DNA of 64,000 bases from Enterococcus sp. PF1-24. GTDB lineage: Bacteria > Bacillota > Bacilli > Lactobacillales > Enterococcaceae. Below are positions 34,864 through 43,824 of the stretch, one piece after another. The notes below the pieces were generated by a model. The model did no database searches, had not been told where the DNA came from, and saw nothing but the letters and a program-made list of their open reading frames with translations. Within the stretch, counting starts at the first letter, position 1; the number at the start of each line of letters is the position of its first letter. The stretch lies in NCBI RefSeq assembly GCF_029893325.1, contig NZ_JARXWL010000009.1:1-64000 (forward strand). Direction: 5' to 3'. The translations under genes and the position numbers were made by a program.

Positions 34864-35577
34864 ATGAAGGTAATTGAGATTAAACAGCTTTCAAAAGCAT
34901 TCAAGGAAAAGCAAGTCTTGAAAAATATCAGTTTTTCAGTAGAACAAGGCAGAGTGGTAGGACTTTTAGGTCCTAACGGGGCTGGCAAATCCACCTTGAT
35001 TGAATGTATTTTAGGAATTAAAAAAATTGATAGTGGTACAAATTTAATTTTTGGAAAAGTTCCGCAAAAAAATCGCAAACAAATTTTCCAACGGGTAGGA
35101 GTACAATTACAAGCGGCAAATTTTCAAAATAATATTAAAGTTTATGAAATTTGTGAAGAAATGTCTGCTTTATATGCTAATCCGCAAGATTATCAGCAAT
35201 TATTGAAACAGTTTGGTTTACAAGAACAAAGCAAGCAATTTGTTAGTGGTTTATCTGGTGGGCAAAAACAAAAACTTTCTTTAGTCATTGCATTACTTGC
35301 TAATCCAGAAATTGTTTTTTTAGATGAATTAACGACTGGATTAGATGTTGAAGCTCGTCGGGAAGTTTGGCAACTATTGAAGGAGTTGAAGCAACAAGGT
35401 TTAACTATCTTTTTAACCTCTCATTATATGGAAGAAGTTTTGGAACTATGCGATGATTTACTGATTTTAAAAGAGGGCAACTTGATTGCCCAACATCCAT
35501 TAAATGAGTTAAAAGAAAACCTAGATGCACAAGCTTTAGAGGATTACTATTTATCAATGGTAGGAGGTACAAAATGA
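34864..35577 (+). CDS. ABC-2 type exporter ATP-binding protein
   Basis: The 237-residue ATPase has Walker A GPNGAGKST, the signature LSGGQKQK, and Walker B VFLDELTTGLD. It is of the single-domain exporter group associated with drug or peptide efflux. Its stop overlaps the permease start by four bases. It is controlled by a MerR-type promoter just upstream and is followed by the permease and the MerR gene, so this is an inducible efflux cassette. Confidence 0.88.
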   Translation: MKVIEIKQLSKAFKEKQVLKNISFSVEQGRVVGLLGPNGAGKSTLIECILGIKKIDSGTNLIFGKVPQKNRKQIFQRVGVQLQAANFQNNIKVYEICEEMSALYANPQDYQQLLKQFGLQEQSKQFVSGLSGGQKQKLSLVIALLANPEIVFLDELTTGLDVEARREVWQLLKELKQQGLTIFLTSHYMEEVLELCDDLLILKEGNLIAQHPLNELKENLDAQALEDYYLSMVGGTK

Positions 35578-36308
35578 CATATTTCAAACTTTTAAAAATA
35601 GAAGGAAAGATTTCTTTACGAGCATTAGACGGGATTATTTTTGGGATTATTATGCCAATGGGAGTGTTAGCCCTAATTAATTTAGTTTCTGGTAGCCAAG
35701 TTGTGGCTGATGGAGATTATACTTTTTTACAAGGAAGTTTTGCTTCTTTAGTTACCGTGGGAATTTGTGCATCCGCATTTATGGGGATTCCCTTAACGGT
35801 TAGTGATTATCGTGATAAAAAGATTTTGAAACACTTTTTCACAACGCCTGTTAGTCCCTTAAAGTTGTTATCTGTTCATGTATCAATTGGTGCTATGACC
35901 GCAATCACTTCAGCTACAGGGGTGACTTTATTAGCGGTATTTGTTCTAGGTTATCGGATGTTGGGCTCTTGGTTGCTATTTATTGGTGCATACTTTTTAG
36001 TGATGTTTTCCATGTATAGCTTAGGAATGATGATTGCTAGCGTTTGCTCAACGGTTAAACAAGCCAATCTAGTTTGTACTTTGGTTTATTTCCCGATGCT
36101 ATTGTTATCTGGTGCAGTGATACCTTTTGAACTATTTCCTAAAGGCATGCAAAATATCGCAAGATTTTTACCCTTATCACAAGGGATTCAGTTGTTAAAA
36201 GCAATTTCCTTAAATTCAAATGATTTCTCAAATTTTTCAATCATTTATTTAATATTATTAGCATTAACTGGTACAATAATCTCATTAAAACTATTTAGAT
36301 GGGAGTAG
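35574..36308 (+). CDS. ABC-2 type exporter permease
   Basis: The 244-residue protein has about six membrane helices and matches ABC-2 permeases: GSFASLVTVGICASAFMGIPLTVSDYRDKKILKHFF in the first half and SGAVIPFELFPKGMQNIARFLPLSQGIQLLK near the end. It overlaps the ATPase gene and should form the channel with it. The substrate is unknown. Confidence 0.88.
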   Translation: MTYFKLLKIEGKISLRALDGIIFGIIMPMGVLALINLVSGSQVVADGDYTFLQGSFASLVTVGICASAFMGIPLTVSDYRDKKILKHFFTTPVSPLKLLSVHVSIGAMTAITSATGVTLLAVFVLGYRMLGSWLLFIGAYFLVMFSMYSLGMMIASVCSTVKQANLVCTLVYFPMLLLSGAVIPFELFPKGMQNIARFLPLSQGIQLLKAISLNSNDFSNFSIIYLILLALTGTIISLKLFRWE

Positions 36309-36312
36309 CCTG

Positions 36313-37146
36313 ATGACTGAAGCAAATCAACCTGCCATTCATGGAAATAGTCTTTACAAAGTAGGGCTGTTTTCAAAAATGAACCAAATTACCGTCAAAA
36401 CATTACGTCACTATGATGAAGTGGGGATTTTAAAACCCCATTATGTTGATGCTGAAACTGGCTATCGTTATTATAATGTGGGGCAGTTACCTGTTTTGCA
36501 CGAAATTATTGCTTTGCGGCGACTGGGCTGTAGTATTGAAGAGATAAAACAAATTCAAGCAGGGGTCTCTCGTTCTAATTTACTGCAACAAAAAAAGCAA
36601 GGGATTCTGATGGAAATTGCTAATAAAACCCAAGATTTAGCTGTAATTGAAAGTTATTTAGCTAAGCCTAATATTTTATTAGAATATCCAATTGTTGAAA
36701 AAGAGTTGCCAGAAATTATTGTTGCTTCCCGAAGAGAAACAATCAGCAATTATGGTGATCTTAGCCGAATTATGGTGGAAATGGCTGCCGATTTGGAAAA
36801 TTTAGGTTGCCAAACCGTTACGCCAGAATATTGCTTTAATATTTATCATGATGGGGAATATAAAGAAGACGATATTGATGTAGAAATTTGTGAAGCAGTG
36901 ACCGAGATGAAAAATGATAGCCCGCAAATTAAATTTAAAATCCTGCCTAAAATTCCCAAAGCAATTTGTGCGATTCATAAAGGTTCTTATGATAATTTAC
37001 CTGGGGCATTTGCTTCGGTTTTAGAGTTTATCGCTGAAAATAATTATCAAATTATCGGCTTGCCACGAGAATCTTATATTGACGGTCGCTGGAATGGCAC
37101 ACCAGAAGAAAAATGGTTAACGGAAATTCAATTTCCGGTTGTATAA
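36313..37146 (+). CDS. MerR-family regulator with GyrI-like effector domain
   Basis: The 277-residue protein has an N-terminal MerR HTH (VGLFSKMNQITVKTLRHYDEVGILKP, about 17-43). A short helical dimerisation segment follows, then a C-terminal GyrI/BmrR-like ligand-binding domain (about 120-277). Such proteins bind cationic drugs and twist a promoter with a 19-bp spacer. Exactly this promoter is present at 34797-34827 before the two exporter genes. The gene follows the permease by four bases, so the regulator is in its own regulon. Confidence 0.9.
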   Translation: MTEANQPAIHGNSLYKVGLFSKMNQITVKTLRHYDEVGILKPHYVDAETGYRYYNVGQLPVLHEIIALRRLGCSIEEIKQIQAGVSRSNLLQQKKQGILMEIANKTQDLAVIESYLAKPNILLEYPIVEKELPEIIVASRRETISNYGDLSRIMVEMAADLENLGCQTVTPEYCFNIYHDGEYKEDDIDVEICEAVTEMKNDSPQIKFKILPKIPKAICAIHKGSYDNLPGAFASVLEFIAENNYQIIGLPRESYIDGRWNGTPEEKWLTEIQFPVV

Positions 37147-37160
37147 ATAGAAATTTAATT

Positions 37161-37194
37161 AAGCTAAGCCTGATAAAAAGGGGTTAGCTTTTTT
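37161..37194 (+). terminator. Terminator of the MerR/ABC operon
   Basis: AAGCTAA with CC pairs with GG and TTAGCTT, and TTTT follows. Confidence 0.8.
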
Positions 37195-37326
37195 ATTGCT
37201 GAAAAAATATTAAAACAATGATAATGTACAAATTTCTGTAAAGGTAAACTATTTGGCGGAAGACAAAGGCTATTCACTATTTACAATTTGAGTTGATATT
37301 GTCAAATAAGGTCTAATAATATATCA

Positions 37327-37356
37327 TTGACAACTAGATATAAACGATATATAGTT
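37327..37356 (+). promoter_or_regulatory. Rrf2-type promoter and operator candidate
   Basis: TTGACA at 37327-37332 and TATAGT at 37350-37355 (17-base spacer) overlap an inverted repeat. AACTAGATAT at 37332-37341 and ATATATAGTT at 37347-37356 match in nine of ten positions. Confidence 0.7.
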
Positions 37357-37398
37357 TGTTTATAAATATATTGAATTCGGCGTTAGGAGGATTATAAA

Positions 37399-37815
37399 AT
37401 GTCATATTCTACAGCAACATTTCAAGCGACATCAATTTTACTATATATACATTTCAAAACTGAAGATGGCCTTTATGATTTCTTATCTACAAGGAGTATC
37501 TCAGAATATTTATCTATCCCCAATCCTACAGCTGTAAAGATACTAAATAAATTAAGAGTGGCAGGTTTGATTCACACAAAAGAAGGTGCAAAAGGCGGGA
37601 ATCTGTTAACTAAATCAATTTCAGAGATATCAATGTTAGAAGTATTCACGGCAGTGGAGCAAGATAAACCATTATTCAAAATACAACACAATTTCAATAT
37701 AGATTATGAAAATCTTGATTCAATTGTTAATAGTGGCATAGAATGCCTAAATGACGCAGAAAAAGCAATGAAAGAATCATTATCAAAGAAAACGCTATTG
37801 GATTTAATTAAGTAA
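37399..37815 (+). CDS. Rrf2-family transcriptional regulator
   Basis: The 138-residue protein has an Rrf2-type winged helix (STRSISEYLSIPNPTAVKILNKLRVAGLIHTKEGAKGG, about residues 29-67) and a C-terminal helix. It has only one cysteine, at about residue 114, so it lacks the cysteine trio that holds an iron-sulphur cluster in some relatives. It probably represses itself and the downstream SDR gene through a shared half-site. The start follows TTAGGAGG. Confidence 0.82.
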   Translation: MSYSTATFQATSILLYIHFKTEDGLYDFLSTRSISEYLSIPNPTAVKILNKLRVAGLIHTKEGAKGGNLLTKSISEISMLEVFTAVEQDKPLFKIQHNFNIDYENLDSIVNSGIECLNDAEKAMKESLSKKTLLDLIK

Positions 37816-37823
37816 AGAGCTTG

Positions 37824-37849
37824 CTGAACTAATATGGTTCAGTTTTCTT
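37824..37849 (+). terminator. Short terminator after the Rrf2 gene
   Basis: CTGAAC pairs with GTTCAG over a 7-base loop and TTTTCTTT follows. It is weak. Confidence 0.5.
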
Positions 37850-37857
37850 TAAACTTT

Positions 37858-37867
37858 AACTAGATAT
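37858..37867 (+). promoter_or_regulatory. Second copy of the Rrf2 half-site
   Basis: AACTAGATAT, extended to AACTAGATATAA, is identical to the left half of the Rrf2 operator. It lies 41 bases before the SDR start. Confidence 0.5.
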
Positions 37868-37907
37868 AATTTATATTTATTTTATAAATAAAATACAGGA
37901 GGTTATT

Positions 37908-38717
37908 ATGAAAACAGTTTTTATTACAGGTGCTTCTTCAGGAATCGGAAAGCAGACAGCAAAATTATTTCAATCAAAGGGCTGGAATGTTATCGCAACA
38001 ATGCGAAATCCACAGGAGGAGATAGAATTATCCAAATTAGATAATCTTAAAGTATTACAATGTGATGTAACGGATACTCTTAGCATTAAAAATGCCGTTA
38101 AAGAAAGTATAGAAATTTTTGGCGGTATTGATGTATTAGTTAATAATGCTGGCTACTATACGCTCGGCGCATTTGAGACCTTTACCGATGAACAAATAAA
38201 TCAGCAAATTAATACTAATTTACTTGGATTAATTCAAGTGACAAAAGAAGTAGTCCCATATTTTCGGAAGCAAAAATCTGGAGTTATTGTTAATGTTTCG
38301 TCTATTGCTGGCTTAATATCCATACCATTACAATCTTTGTATCATGCAACTAAATGGGGAGTTGAAGGTTTTTCTGAATCCTTACAATATGAATTACAAC
38401 CTTTTAATGTTCAAGTTAAAATTATTGAGCCAGGTGTGATTAAAACAAATTTTTATGGACGCTCAATGACAATGGTAAATAGTGAAAACATAGAAGATTA
38501 TAAATCTTATTCTGAAAAGGTAATGAAAAATATACTTAAAAATGGGGAAAAAGGCTCAGAACCGTTTGGCGTTGCTGAAACAATCTATAAAGCTTCTACT
38601 GATAATAGAAAGAAACTAAGATACCCTACAGGTAATTCAAAAAATCTTACAACTTTACGCTCTTTATTGCCTAAAGGAATATTTATTTCAACAATTAAAA
38701 AGGTGATGGAAAAATAA
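37908..38717 (+). CDS. Short-chain dehydrogenase/reductase
   Basis: The 269-residue protein has the classical SDR features: TGASSGIG at residues 7-14, NNAG around 79 and the catalytic YxxxK at about 147-151 (YHATKWG). Ser lies about 13 residues earlier in the VNVSSIAG block. It is a cytoplasmic NAD(P)-dependent oxidoreductase of unknown substrate. It follows the Rrf2 gene and shares an operator half-site with it. Both differ from the flanks in slightly higher A+T use, so this small pair could be a later arrival. Confidence 0.86.
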   Translation: MKTVFITGASSGIGKQTAKLFQSKGWNVIATMRNPQEEIELSKLDNLKVLQCDVTDTLSIKNAVKESIEIFGGIDVLVNNAGYYTLGAFETFTDEQINQQINTNLLGLIQVTKEVVPYFRKQKSGVIVNVSSIAGLISIPLQSLYHATKWGVEGFSESLQYELQPFNVQVKIIEPGVIKTNFYGRSMTMVNSENIEDYKSYSEKVMKNILKNGEKGSEPFGVAETIYKASTDNRKKLRYPTGNSKNLTTLRSLLPKGIFISTIKKVMEK

Positions 38718-38766
38718 TAAACTACTACTTGGTAAACTTCTTTTTGCATATTTTAATATCTATTAG

Positions 38767-38796
38767 ACGATAGTTTTAAATAAAGCTATCGTTTTT
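38767..38796 (+). terminator. Terminator after the SDR gene
   Basis: ACGATAG pairs with CTATCGT and a run of T follows. Confidence 0.8.
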
Positions 38797-38850
38797 AGTA
38801 TGTTTTGATAACTAGCAAAGCTTTTCATACTTTAATTTTTCAATTTTTCT

Positions 38851-38859
38851 TGCTATGAT
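38851..38859 (+). promoter_or_regulatory. Extended -10 promoter of the BceRS unit
   Basis: TGCTATGAT is a good extended -10. A dyad GATTAT/ATAATC lies just downstream at 38870-38891. Confidence 0.55.
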
Positions 38860-38919
38860 GTTGAGTGAGGATTATTGATTTTAAGATAATCGACGAGGGC
38901 TAATTAGCTGGAGGATAAA

Positions 38920-39588
38920 ATGAAAATTTTAATTGTTGAAGATGAAAAAAATGTGCGCATGGAATTGGTTTTACTATTAGAGAATGCCATGTATGAGGTT
39001 GTGGCGATTGAGGATTTCAATCAGGTTAGCCAGCAAATTTTGGCAGCAGCGCCTGATTTGGTGCTCTTAGATTTGAATTTACCGGGAACGAATGGGCAAG
39101 GGATTTGTCAGGAGTTACGGCAAAAATCTGATGTGCCGATTATCTTTTTAACTAGTGATAATAATGTTTTAACGGAGTTGAATAGCTTGTTGATGGGTGG
39201 CGATGATTTCATTAGTAAACCTTATTTGCCTTCTTTATTATTAGCGCGCATTCAAAATTTATTAAAACGACAAACCGCCATGCCAACTAATGAAAAAACA
39301 CAGCTGGTGCATAATGAGGTCGCTTTAAATCTAAATACTTATAAAGTTAGTTATAAAGAGCAAGAAGTGGAATTAACGAAAAATGAATGCAAACTATTGC
39401 ATTACTTTTTCCAACGCAAAGGCGAAGTGATTCCCCGAATTGATATTATTGATTACCTTTGGGAAAATGATGTTTTTATTGACGATAATGTGTTAAGCGT
39501 CAATGTTACGCGGTTGCGGAATAAGTTAGCTGATTTAGGCATCACGGACTTTATTCAGACTAAAAGAGGCGTTGGGTATCAAATATGA
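38920..39588 (+). CDS. bceR: BceR-type response regulator
   Basis: The 222-residue OmpR-family regulator has phospho-acceptor D51 in LLDLNLPG, a late lysine in ISKPY and a winged helix ending with TKRGVGYQI. It overlaps the kinase by four bases. Such regulators activate bceAB in response to peptide antibiotics that bind lipid II cycle intermediates. The neighbouring kinase, ATPase and permease confirm the module. Confidence 0.88.
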   Translation: MKILIVEDEKNVRMELVLLLENAMYEVVAIEDFNQVSQQILAAAPDLVLLDLNLPGTNGQGICQELRQKSDVPIIFLTSDNNVLTELNSLLMGGDDFISKPYLPSLLLARIQNLLKRQTAMPTNEKTQLVHNEVALNLNTYKVSYKEQEVELTKNECKLLHYFFQRKGEVIPRIDIIDYLWENDVFIDDNVLSVNVTRLRNKLADLGITDFIQTKRGVGYQI

Positions 39589-40595
39589 CTATTTTTAAAT
39601 ATCTTCACGATAAAATATTGCTGATTCTTTTTCATTTGATGGGCATGCTTTTGCTTGGTGCTTTTTTATTAAGTATGGGCAATACCCTTGTGACAGTTGG
39701 CTTGATTGAAATTTTTTGGTTGATTGCTTTGAGTGGCTTTTTAGTTTACGATTTTTGGAAAAGAAAAAAGTTTTTTGCTAAAATCAATGGGCAACTGGCA
39801 CAATTGGATAAGCCTTATCTTTTATCTGAGTTGATGGAAAAAAGTTGGTATTATCAAGACCAGCTGTATAAAGAAATTATTGAGCAAGTCAGTAAGTCGG
39901 CTTTAGAAAGCATTGCTCATTTAGAAGTGCAACAAGATGAGTATAAAGCTTTTATTGAAGCTTGGATTCATGAAGTTAAACTACCAATTACCAGTATTTA
40001 TTTAGCGGTGGATTCTGTGGAAATCCAACAAAAGCAACGAATTATTTACTACTTAACGGAATTAGAGAATCAAGTGGAGCAAGCTTTGTTTTACGCTCGC
40101 AGTGAACAAGTTTATAAAGATTATTTTATTCAAGAAATTTCTTTAGCAACGGTCGTAAAAAATTTAGTTAAGAAAAATAAGTATTTGCTGATTCAAAATC
40201 ATATGGAAGTTACCCTTGATTGCGAGGCACAAGTCTTAGCTGATGAAAAATGGCTAAGCTTTATTATTAATCAGATTATCTTTAATGCTGTGAAATATAA
40301 AAAAGCGGAGAGCGGCAAGTTAGAATTTTATACTGTAGTCTCAGATGATAAAACTGAATTAATGATTAAAGATTACGGCATTGGCATTAAAGCCGAAGAG
40401 TTAGCACGGGTTTTTGAGAAAGGCTTTACTGGTAGTAATGGCCGAATGATTGGTAAATCAACGGGGATTGGCTTATATCTTTGTAAAAAACTTTGTCAGA
40501 AGTTAAGCTTGCAAATTCAAATTGAGTCGCTTGAAAATGAGTATACACAAGTTACGCTTGTTTTCCCCCGTAATACTTACATTTCAAAATTGTAA
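39585..40595 (+). CDS. bceS: BceS-type intramembrane-sensing histidine kinase
   Basis: The 336-residue kinase has two membrane helices at its N-terminus (about 11-30 and 36-55) with almost no extracellular loop, which is typical of BceS. The phospho-acceptor H129 lies in the WIHEVKLPIT box and the ATPase domain has GIGIKAEEL and the STGIGLYLCKKL block. It cannot sense peptides itself and relies on the BceB permease as sensor. Confidence 0.9.
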   Translation: MTIFKYLHDKILLILFHLMGMLLLGAFLLSMGNTLVTVGLIEIFWLIALSGFLVYDFWKRKKFFAKINGQLAQLDKPYLLSELMEKSWYYQDQLYKEIIEQVSKSALESIAHLEVQQDEYKAFIEAWIHEVKLPITSIYLAVDSVEIQQKQRIIYYLTELENQVEQALFYARSEQVYKDYFIQEISLATVVKNLVKKNKYLLIQNHMEVTLDCEAQVLADEKWLSFIINQIIFNAVKYKKAESGKLEFYTVVSDDKTELMIKDYGIGIKAEELARVFEKGFTGSNGRMIGKSTGIGLYLCKKLCQKLSLQIQIESLENEYTQVTLVFPRNTYISKL

Positions 40596-40627
40596 CTTTA
40601 ATGCAAGTTAAGTTGATACTAGCACGA

Positions 40628-40665
40628 CTAAAATTAGCTTATGCTATTAACGAAGCTAATTTTAG
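40628..40665. repeat. Perfect inverted repeat between bceS and bceA
   Basis: CTAAAATTAGCTT at 40628-40640 and its exact reverse complement at 40653-40665 are separated by 12 bases. No T-run follows and the ribosome binding site of bceA is next. It may be a regulator operator or an RNA hairpin. Confidence 0.7.
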
Positions 40666-40680
40666 GAAGGAAGAGAAAAA

Positions 40681-41445
40681 ATGAGTCATTTAATTACTGC
40701 AACCAACGTTGAAAAATATTATGGAGATAGCGGGCAAACAACCAAAGCCCTTAACCGTGTCAGTTTTGAAGTCAATAAAGGGGAGTTCACCGGTATTATG
40801 GGAACTTCTGGTAGTGGAAAAACAACCTTATTGAATATGTTAGCAACTATTGACCGTGTCAGTGCTGGTCAGATTTATTTTGAAGATGTCGATATTACTA
40901 AATTAAATGAAGAAGAACTGGCTGAATTTCGGAAAAAAAATCTCGGTTTCATTTTCCAGGCATTTAATTTAATTGATACTTTAACTATTGATGAAAATAT
41001 TGAAATGGCCCTTAGTTTGCGAGATGTTGACAAAGCAACACGAGTGAAGGAAGTTGCTAAAATTATGGAGCAGCTAGGCATTTCTCATTTGAAAAATAAA
41101 TTTCCTTATGAAGTGTCTGGGGGTGAAAAACAGCGTTGTGCTTGTGCTCGCGCTTTAATTACCGAACCTAAATTAATTTTAGCCGATGAACCCACTGGCG
41201 CGTTGGATTCAAAATCTTCTACTAAATTATTGAGCTTAATGGAGTTCATGAATAAAAATTTGGCAGCGACGATTTTAATGGTAACTCACGATGCCTTTAG
41301 TTCTAGCTATTGTGAACGGATTTTATTTTTAAATGACGGAGAAATTTTCCAAGAACTTTATCGTGGGCAACAAACCCGCCGAGAATTTTTAAATACGATT
41401 TTAGATGTGCTAGCGATTATGGGAGGTCAGGCGGATGCTGAATAA
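40681..41445 (+). CDS. bceA: BceA-type ABC transporter ATP-binding protein
   Basis: The 254-residue ATPase has Walker A GTSGSGKTT, the signature VSGGEKQR and Walker B LILADEPTGALDSK, as in peptide-resistance and MacB-like transporters. It overlaps the permease by 11 bases. It powers removal of antibiotic peptides such as bacitracin or lantibiotics from their membrane target; which peptide is not visible. Confidence 0.93.
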   Translation: MSHLITATNVEKYYGDSGQTTKALNRVSFEVNKGEFTGIMGTSGSGKTTLLNMLATIDRVSAGQIYFEDVDITKLNEEELAEFRKKNLGFIFQAFNLIDTLTIDENIEMALSLRDVDKATRVKEVAKIMEQLGISHLKNKFPYEVSGGEKQRCACARALITEPKLILADEPTGALDSKSSTKLLSLMEFMNKNLAATILMVTHDAFSSSYCERILFLNDGEIFQELYRGQQTRREFLNTILDVLAIMGGQADAE

Positions 41446-43429
41446 ACTTTCCTTTAGAAACGCCCGTCGCTCTGCGAAAGATTATAGTATTTACATTTTA
41501 ACCATGACTTTGATTTCCATGTTGATGTTTGCTTTTAATGGCATGCTCTTTTCACAAGCAATTCAAGATTTATTAGCAGACGCAACTTCGCTAATTGTAA
41601 TTTTCGGCATGGCTTCTTTCTTTATCTTAATTATTGTGGTGTGGATGACGAAATATATTATTAATTTCATGCTGGAAAGAAGAAGTAAAGAATTTGGTAA
41701 TTACTTGTTAATCGGCATGACGAAAAAGCAAATTACTAAAATGTTTAGAAGAGAGCATATTATTTTAGGTGGCGTTACTTTCTTATTAGGGATTATCCCT
41801 GGTTATTTAGTTCAGGTTGCTTTTGTTAATATTTTCTACAGCATTTTTGGTGTGACTTACAGTTACCAAATAGAATTTAGTTTGTATACCTATTTGTTAG
41901 CTTTGCTTTATTATGTGATTGCATATGGCATATCATTATTCCGTTTAGGCAATAAGTTTAAGAAAATGGAAATTGTTGATTTACTTTCTTTAGAAAATCA
42001 AAACGAAAAGAAAATTAAAGCAAAAGTCAGTGAGAAAGTCGTCTTTTTTGCCAGTTTAAGCTACATTGTTCTATTTCATATCTTCGTATATACCGGTTTA
42101 GCTTCAAATTCATTTGTGGTAGTTTTAATTATTGGCTTAGCTTTAGCGATTTATGGCGTATTTATCGGGCTGTCTGCTTACTTAACTGCGTATATTGAAA
42201 AAGGCAAAGGGCGGGTGAATCGGCGAGAAAATATTTTTATTTTTAGACAGTTAAGTGCCAAAATTCGCACGATGCGTTTTACTATGGGGACGTTAACCGT
42301 GCTGTTTACCGTTACCATTTTGTCATTTATGTGTGTCTTGATGTTTGACGGCTATCGTAAAGAAGCTTTTGATATGTATTTAATGCCAATTGATGTTCTC
42401 TATGTCAGTGAAGAAGAAAATGAAGATTTTGCAAAACCGTTGGCGACGATTGAAGAATTTGGGGAAGTGACGGCGCAATACACTTATGTTATCTATCAAA
42501 ATGGCAATACGCAATTAAACGACTATTTAAAACCCAAAACTAAAGGGGAATACTTTGGTTATGATACATTTATGGCTTTGTCAGATTATAATTATTTGCG
42601 GGAATTAACTGGTTATGAAGCAGTTGATTTGGCTGAAGATAGTTATCTTTTACAAGTTACTGCTCGTTTAGAAAAAACGTTTGTGGACTATGGGGAGCAC
42701 AACCAAGTGAATGTTGCCAAGCAAGCTTTAAAATATCAAGATACCGAAACGATTCCTTTTACGCAGGCTGGTACTAATGGCGCGGATTATTTGATTGTAG
42801 TTGCGGATTCCTTAATTGAAACCATGACACCTTATTATGAGGTTTTAGCTGCCAATGTTTCTGTTGAAGATACTTATGGGTTAGCTCGTCAATTAGAGCA
42901 GGATTATCTTTATGTTGATGAAGATGGAGAACCTGATGGCGTTGCGATGACACTAGAGTATGGCAATGGTAGTGAAGATATTATTACATTAGGTAGTCCT
43001 TTAATTGTTAGAGAAGATTTGGTTCATGATTACACCAATTCAGCAGCGACCATGAGTTTTGCTTTAGGTTATATCGGAGCAGTTTTTCTAATCGTAGCCA
43101 TGAGTATTTTAGCGATTCAGCAACTTTCCGATACGACTAAATATAAATATTGCTACCAAATTTTAGGGAATTTAGGCGTTAATCAGCGAGAGAAAAATAA
43201 AATCGTTTTGAAACAATTAGCTCTTTATTATTTATTCCCCGTGGCGATTACTATTTTCTTAGGTTTATTTTTAGGAATATTTTTAAGTAGTGCTTTTGTA
43301 GCCAACACCGGTTTAATCAACGTTTTTGGCCCGCAATACTATTTAAGTGCCGTGGGCGTTTTCTTAGTTTTATTCTTATTATACTTTGTCATCACTTATG
43401 TAAGTTTCTTACGGATGATAGAAAAATAG
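41435..43429 (+). CDS. bceB: BceB-type ABC transporter permease
   Basis: The 664-residue permease has ten predicted membrane helices. A large extracellular domain (about 300-520) lies between helices 7 and 8, which is the hallmark of BceB proteins that sense and detach peptide antibiotics. The FtsX-like segments at both ends fit the family. It ends the bceRS-bceAB module and a strong terminator follows. Confidence 0.93.
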   Translation: MLNKLSFRNARRSAKDYSIYILTMTLISMLMFAFNGMLFSQAIQDLLADATSLIVIFGMASFFILIIVVWMTKYIINFMLERRSKEFGNYLLIGMTKKQITKMFRREHIILGGVTFLLGIIPGYLVQVAFVNIFYSIFGVTYSYQIEFSLYTYLLALLYYVIAYGISLFRLGNKFKKMEIVDLLSLENQNEKKIKAKVSEKVVFFASLSYIVLFHIFVYTGLASNSFVVVLIIGLALAIYGVFIGLSAYLTAYIEKGKGRVNRRENIFIFRQLSAKIRTMRFTMGTLTVLFTVTILSFMCVLMFDGYRKEAFDMYLMPIDVLYVSEEENEDFAKPLATIEEFGEVTAQYTYVIYQNGNTQLNDYLKPKTKGEYFGYDTFMALSDYNYLRELTGYEAVDLAEDSYLLQVTARLEKTFVDYGEHNQVNVAKQALKYQDTETIPFTQAGTNGADYLIVVADSLIETMTPYYEVLAANVSVEDTYGLARQLEQDYLYVDEDGEPDGVAMTLEYGNGSEDIITLGSPLIVREDLVHDYTNSAATMSFALGYIGAVFLIVAMSILAIQQLSDTTKYKYCYQILGNLGVNQREKNKIVLKQLALYYLFPVAITIFLGLFLGIFLSSAFVANTGLINVFGPQYYLSAVGVFLVLFLLYFVITYVSFLRMIEK

Positions 43430-43440
43430 CGAGATTGAGT

Positions 43441-43477
43441 AAAACCACTTGCCTGTTGCGGCAGGCAAGTGGTTTTT
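43441..43477 (+). terminator. Terminator of the bce module
   Basis: A perfect 15-bp stem (43441-43455 with 43462-43476) is followed by a T-run. Confidence 0.93.
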
Positions 43478-43487
43478 GGCTTTGAAG

Positions 43488-43775
43488 AAGTGCTGAACAA
43501 GTCTCTCCGCTTTTAATGGTGTCTAGCTGTAAAGGCTAGCTCTCTTCGATAAAGTGAAAAAGAAATTCGCGGTATAGAACACCGCTATAATTTATTTTTG
43601 CACTTTACTCGAGAGCTGAACGAGCTTTTACAGCTTTTCTTGATATCTAGCTGCGGGTGCTAGCTCCTCTCGGCAAAGTGAGAATAAAATTCGTGGCAGA
43701 AGAACGCCACTATAATTTGATTCTGCACTTTGCTCGGGAGCTGAACGAGCACCCTCCGCTTTTATTAATAGACGT
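43488..43775. repeat. Tandem structured repeat, period about 124 bp
   Basis: Two full copies start with TCTAGCTG at 43522 and 43646. The partial end of an earlier copy (CTGAACAAG and CTCCGCTTTTA) lies at 43493-43515. Each copy folds as one long hairpin with AAAGTG/CACTTT and AAATT/AATTT stems, a tip of GCGGT/ACCGC in copy one and GTGGC/GCCAC in copy two. Short CTAGC/GCTAG and end-pairing stems lie outside. Differences between copies are compensatory. No coding frame was found. Confidence 0.85.
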
Positions 43776-43824
43776 TGGCTTTTTTGTTCTGTATAATAAG
43801 CTCAAGTAGAAAGGGTAGTGGCTT

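Noticed and set aside
43488-43775. CRISPR array
   Set aside because: The unit is about 124 bp with no spacers and diverged copies, which does not fit a CRISPR array.
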